Positions 38,054 to 46,567 of a stretch of DNA of 64,000 nt are shown here, one piece after another; positions within the stretch are counted from its first letter, which is position 1; every line of letters begins with the position of its first letter. The notes beneath the pieces are model-generated. The model ran no database searches. It was not told the origin of the DNA and saw only the letters and a program-made list of their open reading frames with translations. Made by a program: the position numbers and the translations under genes. Source of the stretch: Lawsonibacter asaccharolyticus (lineage in GTDB: Bacteria > Bacillota > Clostridia > Oscillospirales > Oscillospiraceae); the NCBI GenBank assembly GCA_003112755.1, contig BFBT01000001.1, positions 1,736,001 through 1,800,000 of the forward strand, in the 5' to 3' direction.

Positions 38054-40189
38054 TTATAGGTGCAGCACCCGGGACTTGATCTCCTTGGTCTTGCCCACGT
38101 TCCAGTAGTTCTCTCCCAGGTAGCCGCAGGTGCGGCGGGTGACGTTCATCTTGGCCTGGTCGGTGTTGTGGCACACCGGGCACTCCCACTGCAGGTCGTC
38201 GTTGATGGTGATCTCCCCATCATAGCCGCAGCACTGGCAGTAGTCGCTCTTGGTGTTGAACTCGGCGTACTGGATGTTGTCGTAGATGAACCGGACCACC
38301 TCTTTCAGAGCCTCCAGGTTGTGGCGCATGTTGGGGATCTCCACATAGGAGATGCATCCGCCGGTGGAGATCTTCTGGAACTGGCTCTCAAAGGTGAACT
38401 TGGAGAAGGCGTCGATGTGCTCCCGCACGTCCACGTGATAGCTGTTTGTATAATAACCCTTGTCAGTTACATCTGGTATCGTCCCGAAGCGCTCCTTATC
38501 AATGCGGGCGAAGCGGTAGCACAGGGACTCGGCGGGGGTGCCGTACAGGGCAAAGCCGATGTTGGTCTCCTTCTTCCAGGTGTCGCAGGCGGAGCGCAGC
38601 CGCTCCATCACCTTCAGGGAGAAGGCCTGTCCCTCAGGGGTGGTCTGGGAGCAGCCCTTCACCAGCTTGGTCACCTCGTACAGGCCGATATAGCCCAGGG
38701 AGATGGAGGAGTAGCCGCTGTAGAGCAGAGGCTCGATGGGGGCCCCCTTGGGCAGGCGGGCAATGGCGCCGTACTGCCAGTGGATGGGGCTGGAGTCGGA
38801 GCGCACGTTCTTCAGGGCGTTGTGGCGGCACATGAGGGCCTCGAAGCACAGCTGGAGCCGCTGGTCCAGCAGCTGCCAGAACTTCTCCTCATCCCCCCGG
38901 GCCAGGATGCCGATCTGGGGCAGGTTCAGGGAGACCACGCCCTGGTTGAAGCGGCCCTCGAACTTGTAGTTCCCATTCTCGTCCTTCCAGGGGGAGAGAA
39001 AGGAGCGGCAGCCCATGGGGGAGAACACGTTGCCCTCGTAGTTCTCCCGCATCTTCTTAGCGGAGATATAGTCGGGGTACATCCGCTTGGCGGAGCACTT
39101 GACGGCCAGCTCGGTAATGTAGTCATACTTGCCGCCCTTCAGGCAGTTGTGCTCGTCCAGCACGTACACCAGCTTGGGGAAAGCGGGGGTGATGTAGACC
39201 CCCTTCTCGTTCTTGATGCCCTCCAGCCGCTGGCGCAGCACCTCCTCTACGATCATGGCGTTCTCCTCCAGATAGGGGTCGCCTTCCTGAAGGTTCAGGA
39301 ACAGGGTGACGAAGGGGGACTGGCCGTTGGTGGTCATCAGGGTGTTGATCTGGTACTGGATGGTCTGAACGCCGCTCTTCAGCTCGTCCTTCAGCCGGTC
39401 GGCCACCAGTCGCTCGATGGTGGCGTCGTCCACCTGACCGGCGCACTCATAGGTGATGTGCTTTCTGAACTTCTCCTTGCTGCGGCGCAGGTACTTGCCC
39501 AGGTGGCTCATATCCACGGACTGCCCGCCGTACTGGTTGGAGGCCACACAGGCGATGATCTGGGTGGTGACGGTGCAGGCCACCTGGAAGCTCTTGGGGC
39601 TCTCAATGAGCTTGCCGTTCATCACGGTGCCGTTGTCCAGCATGTCCCCGATGTTGATGAGGCAGCAGTTGAAGATGGGCTGGATGAAATAGTCCGCGTC
39701 GTGGAAGTGGATGGCTCCCTCGTCGTGGGCCTTGGAGATGTACTCGGGCAGCAGGATGCGCCGGGTCAGGTCCCGGCTCACCTCGCCGGCGATGTAGTCC
39801 CGCTGGGTGGCAGCGATCATGGTGTTCTTGTTGGAGTTCTCCTCCGCCAGCTCCTTGTTCTCGTTGCGCAGCAGGGAGAGGATGGACTCGTCGGTGGTGT
39901 TCTGCTTACGGACCAGGGCGCGGGTATAGCGGTAGATGATGTAGGTCTTGGCCAGCAGGAACTTATTCTCCGCTACCAGGGCCTGCTCCACCATGTCCTG
40001 GATGTCCTCCACCAGCAGGCGCTGGCGCCTGCGGGCCTCGATGCTGTCGATGATGGAGTCGATGCGCGCCTCCTGGATGCGGTCCTCCTCCGGGACCTCG
40101 GCGTTGGCCTTTTGGATGGCGAGCTTGATCTTGCTGCGGTCGTAGTCCACGATGGTCCCGTCCCGCTTGATGACTTTGATGGCGCTCAT
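38054..40189 (-). CDS. nrdD: Anaerobic ribonucleoside-triphosphate reductase (class III)
   Basis: 711 residues. Reduces ribonucleoside triphosphates for DNA synthesis without oxygen. N-terminal ATP-cone (MSAIKVIKRDGTIVDYDRSK onward) for allosteric control, catalytic barrel in the middle, a zinc site of two CxxC pairs (CQCCGYDG and WECPVCHN), and the glycyl radical motif RTCGYLGENYW at the C-terminus. The ATG at 40189 follows GAGGAG by six bases; an in-frame extension further upstream overlaps the promoter and is rejected. Control by NrdR is suggested by the operator pair upstream. Confidence 0.96.
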   Translation of the reverse strand: MSAIKVIKRDGTIVDYDRSKIKLAIQKANAEVPEEDRIQEARIDSIIDSIEARRRQRLLVEDIQDMVEQALVAENKFLLAKTYIIYRYTRALVRKQNTTDESILSLLRNENKELAEENSNKNTMIAATQRDYIAGEVSRDLTRRILLPEYISKAHDEGAIHFHDADYFIQPIFNCCLINIGDMLDNGTVMNGKLIESPKSFQVACTVTTQIIACVASNQYGGQSVDMSHLGKYLRRSKEKFRKHITYECAGQVDDATIERLVADRLKDELKSGVQTIQYQINTLMTTNGQSPFVTLFLNLQEGDPYLEENAMIVEEVLRQRLEGIKNEKGVYITPAFPKLVYVLDEHNCLKGGKYDYITELAVKCSAKRMYPDYISAKKMRENYEGNVFSPMGCRSFLSPWKDENGNYKFEGRFNQGVVSLNLPQIGILARGDEEKFWQLLDQRLQLCFEALMCRHNALKNVRSDSSPIHWQYGAIARLPKGAPIEPLLYSGYSSISLGYIGLYEVTKLVKGCSQTTPEGQAFSLKVMERLRSACDTWKKETNIGFALYGTPAESLCYRFARIDKERFGTIPDVTDKGYYTNSYHVDVREHIDAFSKFTFESQFQKISTGGCISYVEIPNMRHNLEALKEVVRFIYDNIQYAEFNTKSDYCQCCGYDGEITINDDLQWECPVCHNTDQAKMNVTRRTCGYLGENYWNVGKTKEIKSRVLHL

Positions 40190-40270
40190 GGCGTACTCCT
40201 CTCCCTTGAATCCTTTGTAAGTGGGTGAGCGGGGGCCGGGGCCGCCCGCATAAAACTCTGCCGGGCCCTG

Positions 40271-40354
40271 ATTATACCATAAGCGGCATGTGGTGTCCAC
40301 TATATCTTGTGGGTGATTTTTTTAAAAACAAAAAAAGACCACAAAATCTGTTTT
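40271..40354 (-). promoter_or_regulatory. nrdDG promoter with paired NrdR boxes
   Basis: Minus strand: TGGACA (40299-40294), 17-bp spacer, TATAAT (40276-40271). Two 16-bp NrdR-like palindromes occur: CCACAAGATATAGTGG (40312-40297), which overlaps the -35, and AAAACAGATTTTGTGG (40354-40339). Their starts are 42 bp apart, four helical turns, as expected for cooperative NrdR binding. Confidence 0.8.
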
Positions 40355-40408
40355 GCCAGGGAAAGGGCGGAAAATCGGGGGGTGCGGGAGTTTTCCGCCG
40401 GCGGGAGG

Positions 40409-40437
40409 TTGCCCCGGCGGGAAAAACGTGATATACT
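40409..40437 (+). promoter_or_regulatory. Promoter of mnmA
   Basis: TTGCCC (40409-40414), 17-bp spacer, TATACT (40432-40437). Confidence 0.6.
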
Positions 40438-40488
40438 GGACTCAAATTTTCAGCGTTTTGACGATTTTCATCTGGGAAGGAGAGACCC

Positions 40489-41565
40489 ATGGGAGAGCGG
40501 ATCGCAGTGGCGATGAGCGGAGGAGTGGACAGCTCGGTGGCGGCATGGCTGCTCCAGCGGGAGGGGCATGAGCTGATGGGGGTGACCCTGAGGCTGTTCG
40601 ACCGGGAGACGCCGGAAGGGACATGCGGCGCCAGTGACGACCTGGCGGACGCTCGGGCGGTGGCGGAGCGGCTGGGGATGCCCCACCAGGTGCTGGACTG
40701 CCGGACCTGCTTCCGGGAGCGGGTGATCCGCCCCTTCGCGGCGGCCTATGAGGCGGGCTGCACCCCTAACCCCTGCGTGGACTGCAACCGGGGGATCAAG
40801 TTCGGGGAGCTGCTCCGCAGGTCCCTGGAGCTGGGGGCGGAGGCGGTGGCCACCGGCCACTATGTGCGCATGGAGCGGGACGGCGCCACTGGCCGCTGTC
40901 TGCTGAAAAAGGCCCTCCACCCGGAGAAGGACCAGAGCTACGTGTTGTACAGCCTGACCCAGGAGCAGCTGTCCCGCAGCCGATTCCCCCTGGGGGGGCT
41001 GTCCAAGGAGGAGATCCGGGCCATTGCCGCACGGCAGGGCTTCGGCAACGCGGAGAAGAAGGAGAGCCAGGATATCTGCTTCATCCCAGACGGGGATTAT
41101 GCCGCTTTCCTCCGCCGGTACATGGGGAGGGAGTACCCTCCGGGGCCCTTCCTGGATCAGAACGGCAGGCGTCTGGGTACCCATGAGGGGATCGTCTCCT
41201 ATACGGTGGGCCAGCGCAGGGGACTGGGGATCTCCTCGGAGGGGCGGCTGTATGTGAAGGAGCTGCGGCCGGAGGACAATGCGGTGGTCCTGTCGGACAA
41301 CGCCGCCCTGTTCACCCGCGTCCTGACAGCGGACCGGCTGAACCTGATCCCCACAGACAGCCTCAGTGCGCCTATCCGGGCCAAGGCCCGTATCCGCTAC
41401 CGCCAGCAGGAGCAGCCCTGCACCATTGAGCAGACGGGACCGGACACCGTGCGCGTGGAGTTCGACCAGCCCCAGCGGGCGGTCACCCCGGGCCAGGCAG
41501 TGGTCTTTTACGACGGCGACCTGGTGATCGGCGGGGCCACCATTCAGAAAGGAAGAGAGTCATGA
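40489..41565 (+). CDS. mnmA: tRNA-specific 2-thiouridylase
   Basis: 358 residues, usual length. Adds sulphur to U34 of Lys, Glu and Gln tRNAs, all three of which are encoded in this window. PP-loop ATP site AMSGGVDSSVAAWL at residues 8-21; catalytic cysteines in CTPNPCVDCNRGIKFG and SQDICFIPDG. AAGGAG precedes the ATG. The stop overlaps the next gene's start, so at least the following small gene is cotranscribed. Confidence 0.95.
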   Translation: MGERIAVAMSGGVDSSVAAWLLQREGHELMGVTLRLFDRETPEGTCGASDDLADARAVAERLGMPHQVLDCRTCFRERVIRPFAAAYEAGCTPNPCVDCNRGIKFGELLRRSLELGAEAVATGHYVRMERDGATGRCLLKKALHPEKDQSYVLYSLTQEQLSRSRFPLGGLSKEEIRAIAARQGFGNAEKKESQDICFIPDGDYAAFLRRYMGREYPPGPFLDQNGRRLGTHEGIVSYTVGQRRGLGISSEGRLYVKELRPEDNAVVLSDNAALFTRVLTADRLNLIPTDSLSAPIRAKARIRYRQQEQPCTIEQTGPDTVRVEFDQPQRAVTPGQAVVFYDGDLVIGGATIQKGRES

Positions 41566-41876
41566 GCAAAAAGCGCAGCCAGAGAAAGAATTCCAACTAC
41601 AATTACCGCCCCGGCCAGAAGGCAGGAGAGGACCCCCAGGCGCTCCAGGAGAACAGCCGGACCAAGAAATTCAGCCCCGCGGCCCGGAATCTGCTGTTCG
41701 TGGACCTGATCTTCCTGGCGGTGTGCCAAATGATGGAGTCCGGCGGCCTGCTGGACGACGTGCTCTCTGCGTGGCTCACCCTGGTGGGCCTGATCCTGCT
41801 GCTGGTGGCGGTGGGCATCCAATTCCAGTTCTGGCGGGGCCCCAAGTCCAAGATCCCCAAGGGGCCCAGGAGCTGA
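41562..41876 (+). CDS. Small basic membrane protein
   Basis: 104 residues. A basic, Gln/Asn-rich N-terminus (MSKKRSQRKNSNYNYRPGQK) precedes two hydrophobic helices (about residues 44-58 and 67-88) and a basic tail. It overlaps mnmA by four bases, so it is translationally coupled. No family recognised. Confidence 0.65.
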   Translation: MSKKRSQRKNSNYNYRPGQKAGEDPQALQENSRTKKFSPAARNLLFVDLIFLAVCQMMESGGLLDDVLSAWLTLVGLILLLVAVGIQFQFWRGPKSKIPKGPRS

Positions 41877-41883
41877 ACGGCCT

Positions 41884-42450
41884 ATGAAGCGGGAGTATCG
41901 GAGGAGCGAGCCGCTCTTCTCCCAGTGCGGGCTCAACTGCGGCCTGTGCCCCATGTACCACATCCGTGAGGAGTCCCACTGTCCGGGCTGCGGCGGGCCA
42001 GGACGGCCATCCTGCCCCATACTCCGGTGTGCCGGTGAGCACGGCGGGGTGGAGTTCTGCTCCCTGTGTCCGGATTGGCCCTGCCAGCGGTATGTCCAGG
42101 AGCAGGCCGACTCCTTCATCCCCCACCGGAACGCCCGCAGGGACCTGGAGACGGTGAAGCGGGTGGGCCTGGAGCACTACCGGGAGACGCTGGGCAAGAA
42201 GATGGAGGGGCTGCGCTTCCTGCTGGAGCGGTGCAATGACGGACGGCGGAAGTCGCTGTTCTGCACCGCTGTCAACCTGCTGGAGCTGGAGGATGTGGAG
42301 GCGGTCATAGCCAGGCTGGAGGAGGAGTTCGGCCCAGAGTATCCCCCGGAGGAGCAGAAGGACCGGGGGAGCCGGGCGGCTGAGCTGTTCCGGGAGCGGG
42401 CGCAGACCAGGGGGGTCTCCCTGAAGCTGGAGCGGCAGCGGAAGCCCTGA
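41884..42450 (+). CDS. DUF3795-type cysteine-rich protein
   Basis: 188 residues. The N-terminal half has many cysteines: QCGLNCGLCPMYH, CPGCGGPGRPSCPILRC and FCSLCPDWPCQRY. This arrangement matches the DUF3795 family, thought to bind metal, of unknown function. The C-terminal half is helical and charged. Starts seven bases after the preceding stop; probably in the mnmA transcript. Confidence 0.72.
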   Translation: MKREYRRSEPLFSQCGLNCGLCPMYHIREESHCPGCGGPGRPSCPILRCAGEHGGVEFCSLCPDWPCQRYVQEQADSFIPHRNARRDLETVKRVGLEHYRETLGKKMEGLRFLLERCNDGRRKSLFCTAVNLLELEDVEAVIARLEEEFGPEYPPEEQKDRGSRAAELFRERAQTRGVSLKLERQRKP

Positions 42451-42485
42451 ACTGGAAAGAACGTGGAAAAGGTGGAGAAAGACCG

Positions 42486-43247
42486 ATGAATATTCAGTGG
42501 GAAGCGGGAAAGTACACAGAAAACTTTGATTTTGTCCACCGATACGGTGAGAGCGTGCTGGAGCTGGTGGAGGCGGAAGCAGGAGGCCTGGTGGTGGATC
42601 TGGGGTGCGGCAACGGGGCCCTGACCCAGAAGCTGGCGGACCGAGGATACCGGGTGCTGGGGGTGGACGACTCCGCCGAGATGGTGGCCGAGGCCCGGGC
42701 CCTTCATCCCGGACTGCCCTTCCAAAAGGGGGATGCGGTCACCTTCCAGCTGGAGGAGAAGGCAGACATCATTTTTTCTAATGCTGTGCTCCACTGGATC
42801 GACGGGAGCCGGCAGCAGGCCCTGGCCCGCAACGTGGCCGCCCAGCTGAAGCCGGGCGGGCAGTTTATCTTTGAATTCGGCGGGAAGGGCTGCGCGGAGC
42901 GGGTCCACTCGTCGCTGGAGCGACAGTTCGCGCGGAGGGGGCTGGCCTATCCCAGGACCTTCTACTTCCCTACTATCGGGGAGTACGCTCCCATTTTGGA
43001 GCGGGCGGGCTTCCGGGTGGAATACGCGGTGCTGTTTGACCGGCCCACAGAGCAGAAGACGGGGGACGGCCTGGCCGACTGGGTCCGCATGTTCGTCAAA
43101 AAACCCTTTGAGGGGTTGGAGCCTGCCCTGGGGGATGAGCTCCTCCGGGCGGCGGTGGAGGAGCTGCGGCCTGCCCTGTTCCGCGACGGGAAGTGGTTCG
43201 TGGACTACGTCCGCATCCGCATGAAGGCAAGGAAGACGGCCGGATGA
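42486..43247 (+). CDS. Class I SAM-dependent methyltransferase
   Basis: 253 residues, resembling trans-aconitate methyltransferase and relatives. SAM-binding motif VVDLGCGNGALTQKLADRG near residue 36, the acidic turn GVDDSAEM, and the FSNAVLHWI motif after strand 4. The substrate cannot be told. GGTGGAGAAAG precedes the ATG. Last gene of the plus-strand run before the AT-rich islet. Confidence 0.82.
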   Translation: MNIQWEAGKYTENFDFVHRYGESVLELVEAEAGGLVVDLGCGNGALTQKLADRGYRVLGVDDSAEMVAEARALHPGLPFQKGDAVTFQLEEKADIIFSNAVLHWIDGSRQQALARNVAAQLKPGGQFIFEFGGKGCAERVHSSLERQFARRGLAYPRTFYFPTIGEYAPILERAGFRVEYAVLFDRPTEQKTGDGLADWVRMFVKKPFEGLEPALGDELLRAAVEELRPALFRDGKWFVDYVRIRMKARKTAG

Positions 43248-43451
43248 CCAAGCTGGCCGGGGGCACCGGTGTGCGGTGCACACGGAGACGTGGTGCGGAG
43301 GGGAGAGCCAAAGCAGTAGATGAATTATTCCTTTACAGAAAAGGAAATTATTATTAAATATATCCAAAAATTTTCTGAAATATAAATAAATATATGTTAC
43401 AATGAAAGAAGAAAAGAAGGGACTGTAGAGCCTAAAAAGGAGATGGAAAAA

Positions 43452-43886
43452 ATGAAGCTGAAATTGATACTTTTGGGGAGCTTGTCCCCGCTGATTGGAC
43501 TGTTGATTTTTTTCCTTCAATTACAGGTGCCCTTCCATGGAATAAAATACTTAGTGATCCTGGCGATCATGTCTGCGGTATTTTTAGCCTATTTCTTTTT
43601 CTGTGCATTCTTTTTTTCCAGTAAACAACACAAAAAGAACAGCCTATACTTTTTTGTGACTCCCTTTATATTGTTCTTGGTCAATTTTATAGGATGGATC
43701 CAAAAATATGTTGTATTGGCGCTGATCGTATCAGGGGTATCCGCACCATTTCACTATGTTCTGCCAGATTTGATATTTCCAGGAGACAAATATCACTTAA
43801 TAATGCGCATATTTCCTTTGGCCATTTGTTGGATCGCGTTTAAACTAGGGGAGAGAGTGGGTATTTACTTCAAAGAAAGAATTTAA
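43452..43886 (+). CDS. AT-rich hydrophobic membrane protein
   Basis: 144 residues with four hydrophobic helices (about 5-24, 31-52, 66-93 and 113-128) and a basic end (YFKERI). The ATG at 43452 is preferred because AAGGAG lies nine bases upstream; the ATG at 43443 directly abuts it. Codon use and base composition are far more AT-rich than in any neighbour, as is the 43320-43440 leader, which has TACAAT as probable -10. No family recognised. Likely a recently acquired single gene. Confidence 0.65.
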   Translation: MKLKLILLGSLSPLIGLLIFFLQLQVPFHGIKYLVILAIMSAVFLAYFFFCAFFFSSKQHKKNSLYFFVTPFILFLVNFIGWIQKYVVLALIVSGVSAPFHYVLPDLIFPGDKYHLIMRIFPLAICWIAFKLGERVGIYFKERI

Positions 43887-43982
43887 TTTGACATTTAAGT
43901 CTTACCACTTCTAACATCTTAATATCTGCTCGTTTCCTTCTCTAGGCCCATAGATTTGCTGACTGTGCGACCTCCAAGAACG

Positions 43983-44020
43983 AAAAACAGAAGGGTATGC
44001 CATCTGAGGCATACCCTTCT
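43983..44020 (-). terminator. Terminator of the rplU-obgE operon
   Basis: AGAAGGGTATGCC and GGCATACCCTTCT pair around ATCTGA; on the minus strand GTTTTTCG follows. Also able to end the plus-strand membrane-protein gene. Confidence 0.8.
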
Positions 44021-44096
44021 GCGTTCTCGTAAAGATGTGTGTGGGAGGAACCTATAAGGGGACAAAGAAAGAGGAGACCGAGAAAGCTGTCGGCGG

Positions 44097-45377
44097 TTAT
44101 CTCTGGTACTCGAACTCCAGGTCATACAGGGAGACGATATCTCCGTCCTGGATGCCCATCTCCTCCAGTTTGTCGAACAGACCGGACTGGCGCAGCTTCT
44201 GGTCAAACCAGTTGCGGGACTCGAAATCCCCAAAGTTGACGCTGGCAATGAGCTGCTGGAGCCAGGGGGCCTCCACCACCCAGGTGTCATCGAACTTCTC
44301 GATGGACACGCTGCCGTTGGTGTCCACCTCGGGGGGACGCTCCACGTAGGTGGGCTCGTAGACCATCACAGGGGGCAGCTGCTGGAGCTCCTGGGCAGCC
44401 CGCTTCACCAGCTCCCGGGTGCCCTGGTGGGCGGCGGCGGAGATCTCGAAGAGCTCCATGCCCTGGGACTCCACATGGGCGCGCAGCCGGTCCAGCAGGG
44501 CGGGGTCCTCCATGATATCCACCTTGTTGGCGGCCACGATCATTTTCCGGCCGGCCAGCTCGGGGGAGTACTGCTTCAGCTCGGCATTGATGGCCTCGAA
44601 GTCCTCCACCGGGTCCCGGCCCTCGGAGCCGGACACATCCACCACGTGGATCAGCAGCCGGCAGCGGTCCACATGGCGCAGAAAGTCGTGGCCCAGGCCG
44701 GCGCCGTCGGCGGCGCCCTCGATGATACCGGGGATATCGGCCATGACGAAGGAGACCCCCTCCTCCACATAAACCACCCCCAGATTGGGGAACAGAGTGG
44801 TGAAGTGGTAGTTGGCGATCTTGGGCTGGGCCCGGCTGACCACGCTGAGCAGGGTGGACTTGCCCACGTTGGGAAAGCCCACCAGCCCCACATCGGCCAG
44901 CAGCTTCAGCTCCAGCACAACCTCCCGGCTCTCACCGGGCAGGCCGGGCTTGGCGAAGCGGGGGACCTGGCGGGTGGGGGTGGCAAAGTGCTGGTTGCCC
45001 CATCCGCCCCGGCCGCCCCGGCACAGGATAAAGGGGGTCTCGTCAGACATATCCCGGATGATCTCGCCGGTGGCGGCATCCCGGATGACGGTGCCCCGGG
45101 GCACCTGGAGGAGCAGGTCCTCCCCGTCCCTGCCGGTGCGGCGGTTGCCGCCCCCGGGGGCGCCGTTGCCCGCCACGTATTTCCGCTTATAGCGGAAGTC
45201 CATCAGGGTGGACATGTGATCGTCCACGGTGACCACCACGTTGCCCCCGCGGCCGCCGTCGCCGCCGTCCGGGCCGCCGGCGGCCACATATTTTTCCCGG
45301 TGGAAGGAGACCACGCCGTTTCCGCCGCTGCCGGAGCGGACGGTGATCTTCGCGGTGTCTACAAAGGGTGCTGCCAT
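44097..45377 (-). CDS. obgE: GTPase ObgE/CgtA
   Basis: 426 residues. Ribosome-associated GTPase for 50S assembly and stress or sporulation control. Obg glycine-rich domain at the N-terminus (GGPDGGDGGRGGNVVV, GAPGGGNRRTGRDGED), G domain with G1 GFPNVGKSTL, G2 FTTLFPNLG, G3 ADIPGIIEG and G4 NKVD, and a C-terminal OCT-like domain (about residues 350-426). ATG at 45377 has AAGGAGG eight bases upstream. Fourth gene of the rplU-prp-rpmA-obgE group; a hairpin lies between rpmA and obgE. Confidence 0.95.
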   Translation of the reverse strand: MAAPFVDTAKITVRSGSGGNGVVSFHREKYVAAGGPDGGDGGRGGNVVVTVDDHMSTLMDFRYKRKYVAGNGAPGGGNRRTGRDGEDLLLQVPRGTVIRDAATGEIIRDMSDETPFILCRGGRGGWGNQHFATPTRQVPRFAKPGLPGESREVVLELKLLADVGLVGFPNVGKSTLLSVVSRAQPKIANYHFTTLFPNLGVVYVEEGVSFVMADIPGIIEGAADGAGLGHDFLRHVDRCRLLIHVVDVSGSEGRDPVEDFEAINAELKQYSPELAGRKMIVAANKVDIMEDPALLDRLRAHVESQGMELFEISAAAHQGTRELVKRAAQELQQLPPVMVYEPTYVERPPEVDTNGSVSIEKFDDTWVVEAPWLQQLIASVNFGDFESRNWFDQKLRQSGLFDKLEEMGIQDGDIVSLYDLEFEYQR

Positions 45378-45437
45378 AACAGGCACCTCCTTTTCAGGGT
45401 TGGAAGTGACGCCGGACGGGGCCCGGCGGCGGAATGA

Positions 45438-45478
45438 GAAAAAGAAAGCCGCAAACGCCATCCGTTTGCGGCTTTTTT
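45438..45478 (-). terminator. Attenuator-type terminator between rpmA and obgE
   Basis: AAGCCGCAAACG and CGTTTGCGGCTT form a 12-bp stem with a 5-nt loop, followed on the minus strand by TCTTTTTCTC. It would lower obgE expression relative to the ribosomal protein genes. Confidence 0.75.
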
Positions 45479-45489
45479 CAGCAGCTCAA

Positions 45490-45774
45490 TTACTGAGCGA
45501 TCTCCACGATGGAGACCTGCTTGCGGTCCTTGCCCAGACGCTCAAACTTCACCTTGCCGGACTTCAGGGCGAACAGGGTGTCATCGCTGCCCTTGCCCAC
45601 GTTGACGCCGGGGTGGATGTGCGTGCCGCGCTGGCGGACCAGGATATTGCCGGCCAGCACGAACTGACCGTCGGCGCGCTTGACGCCCAGGCGCTTGGCC
45701 TCGGAATCACGGCCGTTGCGGGTGGAACCCACGCCCTTTTTATGGGCGAAAAACTGCAGACCGATTTTCAGCAT
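45490..45774 (-). CDS. rpmA: 50S ribosomal protein L27, with cleavable N-terminal extension
   Basis: 94 residues. Begins [17 protein letters not shown]: the LQFF-AHKKG junction is the known cleavage site of the Prp protease in Firmicutes, exposing the AHKKG end that reaches the peptidyl transferase centre. The next gene upstream encodes Prp itself. The gap to prp is three bases. Confidence 0.97.
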   Translation of the reverse strand: MLKIGLQFFAHKKGVGSTRNGRDSEAKRLGVKRADGQFVLAGNILVRQRGTHIHPGVNVGKGSDDTLFALKSGKVKFERLGKDRKQVSIVEIAQ

Positions 45775-45777
45775 GTC

Positions 45778-46107
45778 TTACACCTCCAAGACGATAATGT
45801 GATCGGGGTACTCCTCATGCAGCTGGGCGAAGTGGACCATGAGAGCGGTCATCAGCGTCTGACAGGTGCTCTCGGCGGTCTGACCCAGCTTGGCGGGGAG
45901 CTTCAGGGAGAGATAGGCGTCCTTCTGCCGGACCTTGACGGCGGCCTCCAGCCCCAGCACGTCGTTGACGGCGCACTCGGCCAGACGGACCGCGCTGGTG
46001 ACGGCGGCGCAGACGATATCCTCCCCCTCCGGGGCGTATCCGCTGTGGCCCTGCACTTCAAAGCTCACGATGCGGCTGCCCTCGGTATGAAAGGTCACGG
46101 TGGTCAT
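45778..46107 (-). CDS. prp: Ribosomal-processing cysteine protease Prp
   Basis: 109 residues. Removes the N-terminal extension of L27. The catalytic pair is visible in VQGHSGYAPEGEDIVCAAVT (histidine and cysteine). Placed between rplU and rpmA as in other Firmicutes, with two- and three-base gaps. Confidence 0.95.
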   Translation of the reverse strand: MTTVTFHTEGSRIVSFEVQGHSGYAPEGEDIVCAAVTSAVRLAECAVNDVLGLEAAVKVRQKDAYLSLKLPAKLGQTAESTCQTLMTALMVHFAQLHEEYPDHIIVLEV

Positions 46108-46109
46108 GA

Positions 46110-46421
46110 TCAGGCCTGGATGGCGCCGATCTGCACCTTGGTGTAGGGCTGACGATGGCCCTGACGCTTGCGATAGCCCTTCTTGGGATTGTACTTGAAG
46201 ATCCGGACCTTCTTGCCCTTGCCGTTCTTCACCACAGTGGCGGCCACGGAAGCGCCCTCCACTACGGGAGCGCCGAAGGTAGCCTTGTCGCCGTCCAGGA
46301 TGGCCAGGACCTTATCGAAGGTGATGGCCTGTCCGGCCTCGGCCTCCAGCTTCTCGATGAACAGGGTATCGCCCTCGGTCACCTTGTACTGCTTGCCGCC
46401 GGTCTCAATAATAGCGTGCAT
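46110..46421 (-). CDS. rplU: 50S ribosomal protein L21
   Basis: 103 residues, [20 protein letters not shown] at the start and [17 protein letters not shown] at the end. ATG at 46421 lies behind AAGGAG. The 88-nt leader between promoter and start could hold the L21 autoregulatory leader known in Firmicutes, but no clear structure was recognised. Confidence 0.96.
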   Translation of the reverse strand: MHAIIETGGKQYKVTEGDTLFIEKLEAEAGQAITFDKVLAILDGDKATFGAPVVEGASVAATVVKNGKGKKVRIFKYNPKKGYRKRQGHRQPYTKVQIGAIQA

Positions 46422-46508
46422 GTATGATTCAACTCCTTCATAACGGGCTCGCTGTCGGGGGCAGGGAGGCTGGCTCCCATTTTGTGGCCCATTCAAAGCG
46501 GCTCTGAT

Positions 46509-46537
46509 AGTTTATCAATAGGACTTTGATTTGTCAA
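46509..46537 (-). promoter_or_regulatory. Promoter of rplU-prp-rpmA-obgE
   Basis: Minus strand TTGACA (46537-46532), 17-bp spacer, TAAACT (46514-46509). Confidence 0.8.
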
Positions 46538-46567
46538 GGGGACGGGGAGTTTTTTTGAAAAATTGTT

